Source: Candidatus Omnitrophota bacterium (GTDB lineage Bacteria; Omnitrophota; Gorgyraeia; Duberdicusellales; 4484-171). Taken from it: DNA of 5,158 nucleotides. The DNA lies in the NCBI GenBank assembly GCA_030601015.1, contig JAUVUO010000108.1, positions 1 through 5,158 on the forward strand, read 5' to 3'. Below are positions 4,972 to 5,158 of the stretch, piece after piece. Both the position numbers and the translations under genes were made by a program. How positions within the stretch are numbered: the stretch's first letter is position 1; each line of letters starts with the position of its first letter. The notes under the pieces were generated by a model. It saw only the letters and a program-made list of their open reading frames with translations. It was not told the DNA's origin and did not search any database.

Positions 4972-5158
4972 CTATGCTTCTGAAGATTTGGTTACTCTAA
5001 AAACTTCTTCCGGAGTGATAATTCCTGCTAAAAGTTTCTGAATAGCGCCTTCCCTTAAAGTTTTCATGCCCTCCATTTTAGCAATTTTTCGTATTTCCTC
5101 AGCCGAAGATTTTTTTAAAACTAATTTTTGAATGGGTGGACTGATTTTAAGAACCTCA
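4972..5158 (-). CDS. C-terminal end of a PilB/GspE-type secretion or pilus assembly ATPase
   Basis: The last 61 residues of a cytoplasmic hexameric ATPase that drives pilin polymerisation (type IV pilus PilB or type II secretion GspE) enter from the right edge. The visible sequence, EVLKISPPIQKLVLKKSSAE followed by EIRKIAKMEGMKTLREGAIQ and KLLAGIITPEEVFRVT, matches the family's conserved end. There, a helix ending in ..I..LA...GM.TL..DG..K...GITT.EEV.RVT closes the protein. The nucleotide-binding motifs lie outside the window. Stop TAG is at 4972-4974. No terminator is evident in the 110 bp before the next gene on the same strand, so readthrough into the membrane protein and pilin genes is likely. 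PilB and GspE cannot be told apart from this piece. Confidence 0.9.
   Translation of the reverse strand, partial: EVLKISPPIQKLVLKKSSAEEIRKIAKMEGMKTLREGAIQKLLAGIITPEEVFRVTKSSEA

Noticed and set aside
1..5158. CRISPR array, tRNA, rRNA, or intact insertion sequence
   Set aside because: No regularly spaced repeats, cloverleaf, rRNA-like segment or transposase domain could be found on either strand.

Overview
The window is AT-rich, and every supportable gene lies on the minus strand, so the genes run from high to low coordinates. The content is type IV pilus or type II secretion components, chemotaxis genes, strong Shine-Dalgarno sites and an ABC-2 type exporter. This suggests a Gram-negative-type, probably uncultivated bacterium. 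The combination of a TPR protein with a pseudopilin-like tail, an ABC-2 pair and a GspG-like pilin reminds me of Omnitrophota or Elusimicrobiota-like lineages. That is an impression, not something the sequence proves.

Right end (4972-5158 down to 3927): the last 61 residues of a PilB/GspE-type assembly ATPase are followed by a probable promoter. Next comes a 115-residue membrane-anchored protein with a Cys/His cluster, then a 149-residue GspG-like (pseudo)pilin with an ideal AGGAGGTGA ribosome site. A 15-bp-stem hairpin 30 bp after the pilin stop looks like the terminator. This block makes or energises a pilus or pseudopilus.

Middle (3926 down to 1363): about 260 bp without a convincing gene holds a perfect 18-bp-arm palindrome and a start-less open stretch. 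It is followed by a three-gene overlapping operon: ABC ATPase, ABC-2 membrane subunit, and a membrane-anchored TPR-like protein. The last protein ends in a segment resembling the C-terminal part of GspG pseudopilins and a final CxxC. The overlaps of 17 and 8 nt imply translational coupling and a single complex, cargo unknown.

Left end (1362 down to 1): about 440 bp of mostly non-coding sequence contains a near-consensus sigma-70 promoter. That promoter reads into the C-terminal half of a chemoreceptor signalling domain. The receptor has lost its sensor, HAMP and N-terminal helix, and its last 33 residues are separated from the rest by a one-base frameshift. A CheW adaptor gene follows 40 bp later and runs off the window. 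The chemotaxis unit therefore appears partly decayed, with the adaptor intact as far as it can be seen.

I did not find a clearly new defence, mobile or RNA-guided system. The most distinctive items are the ABC/TPR-pseudopilin-like operon, the Cys/His membrane protein between the ATPase and pilin, the receptor fragment placed behind a good promoter, and the long palindrome.
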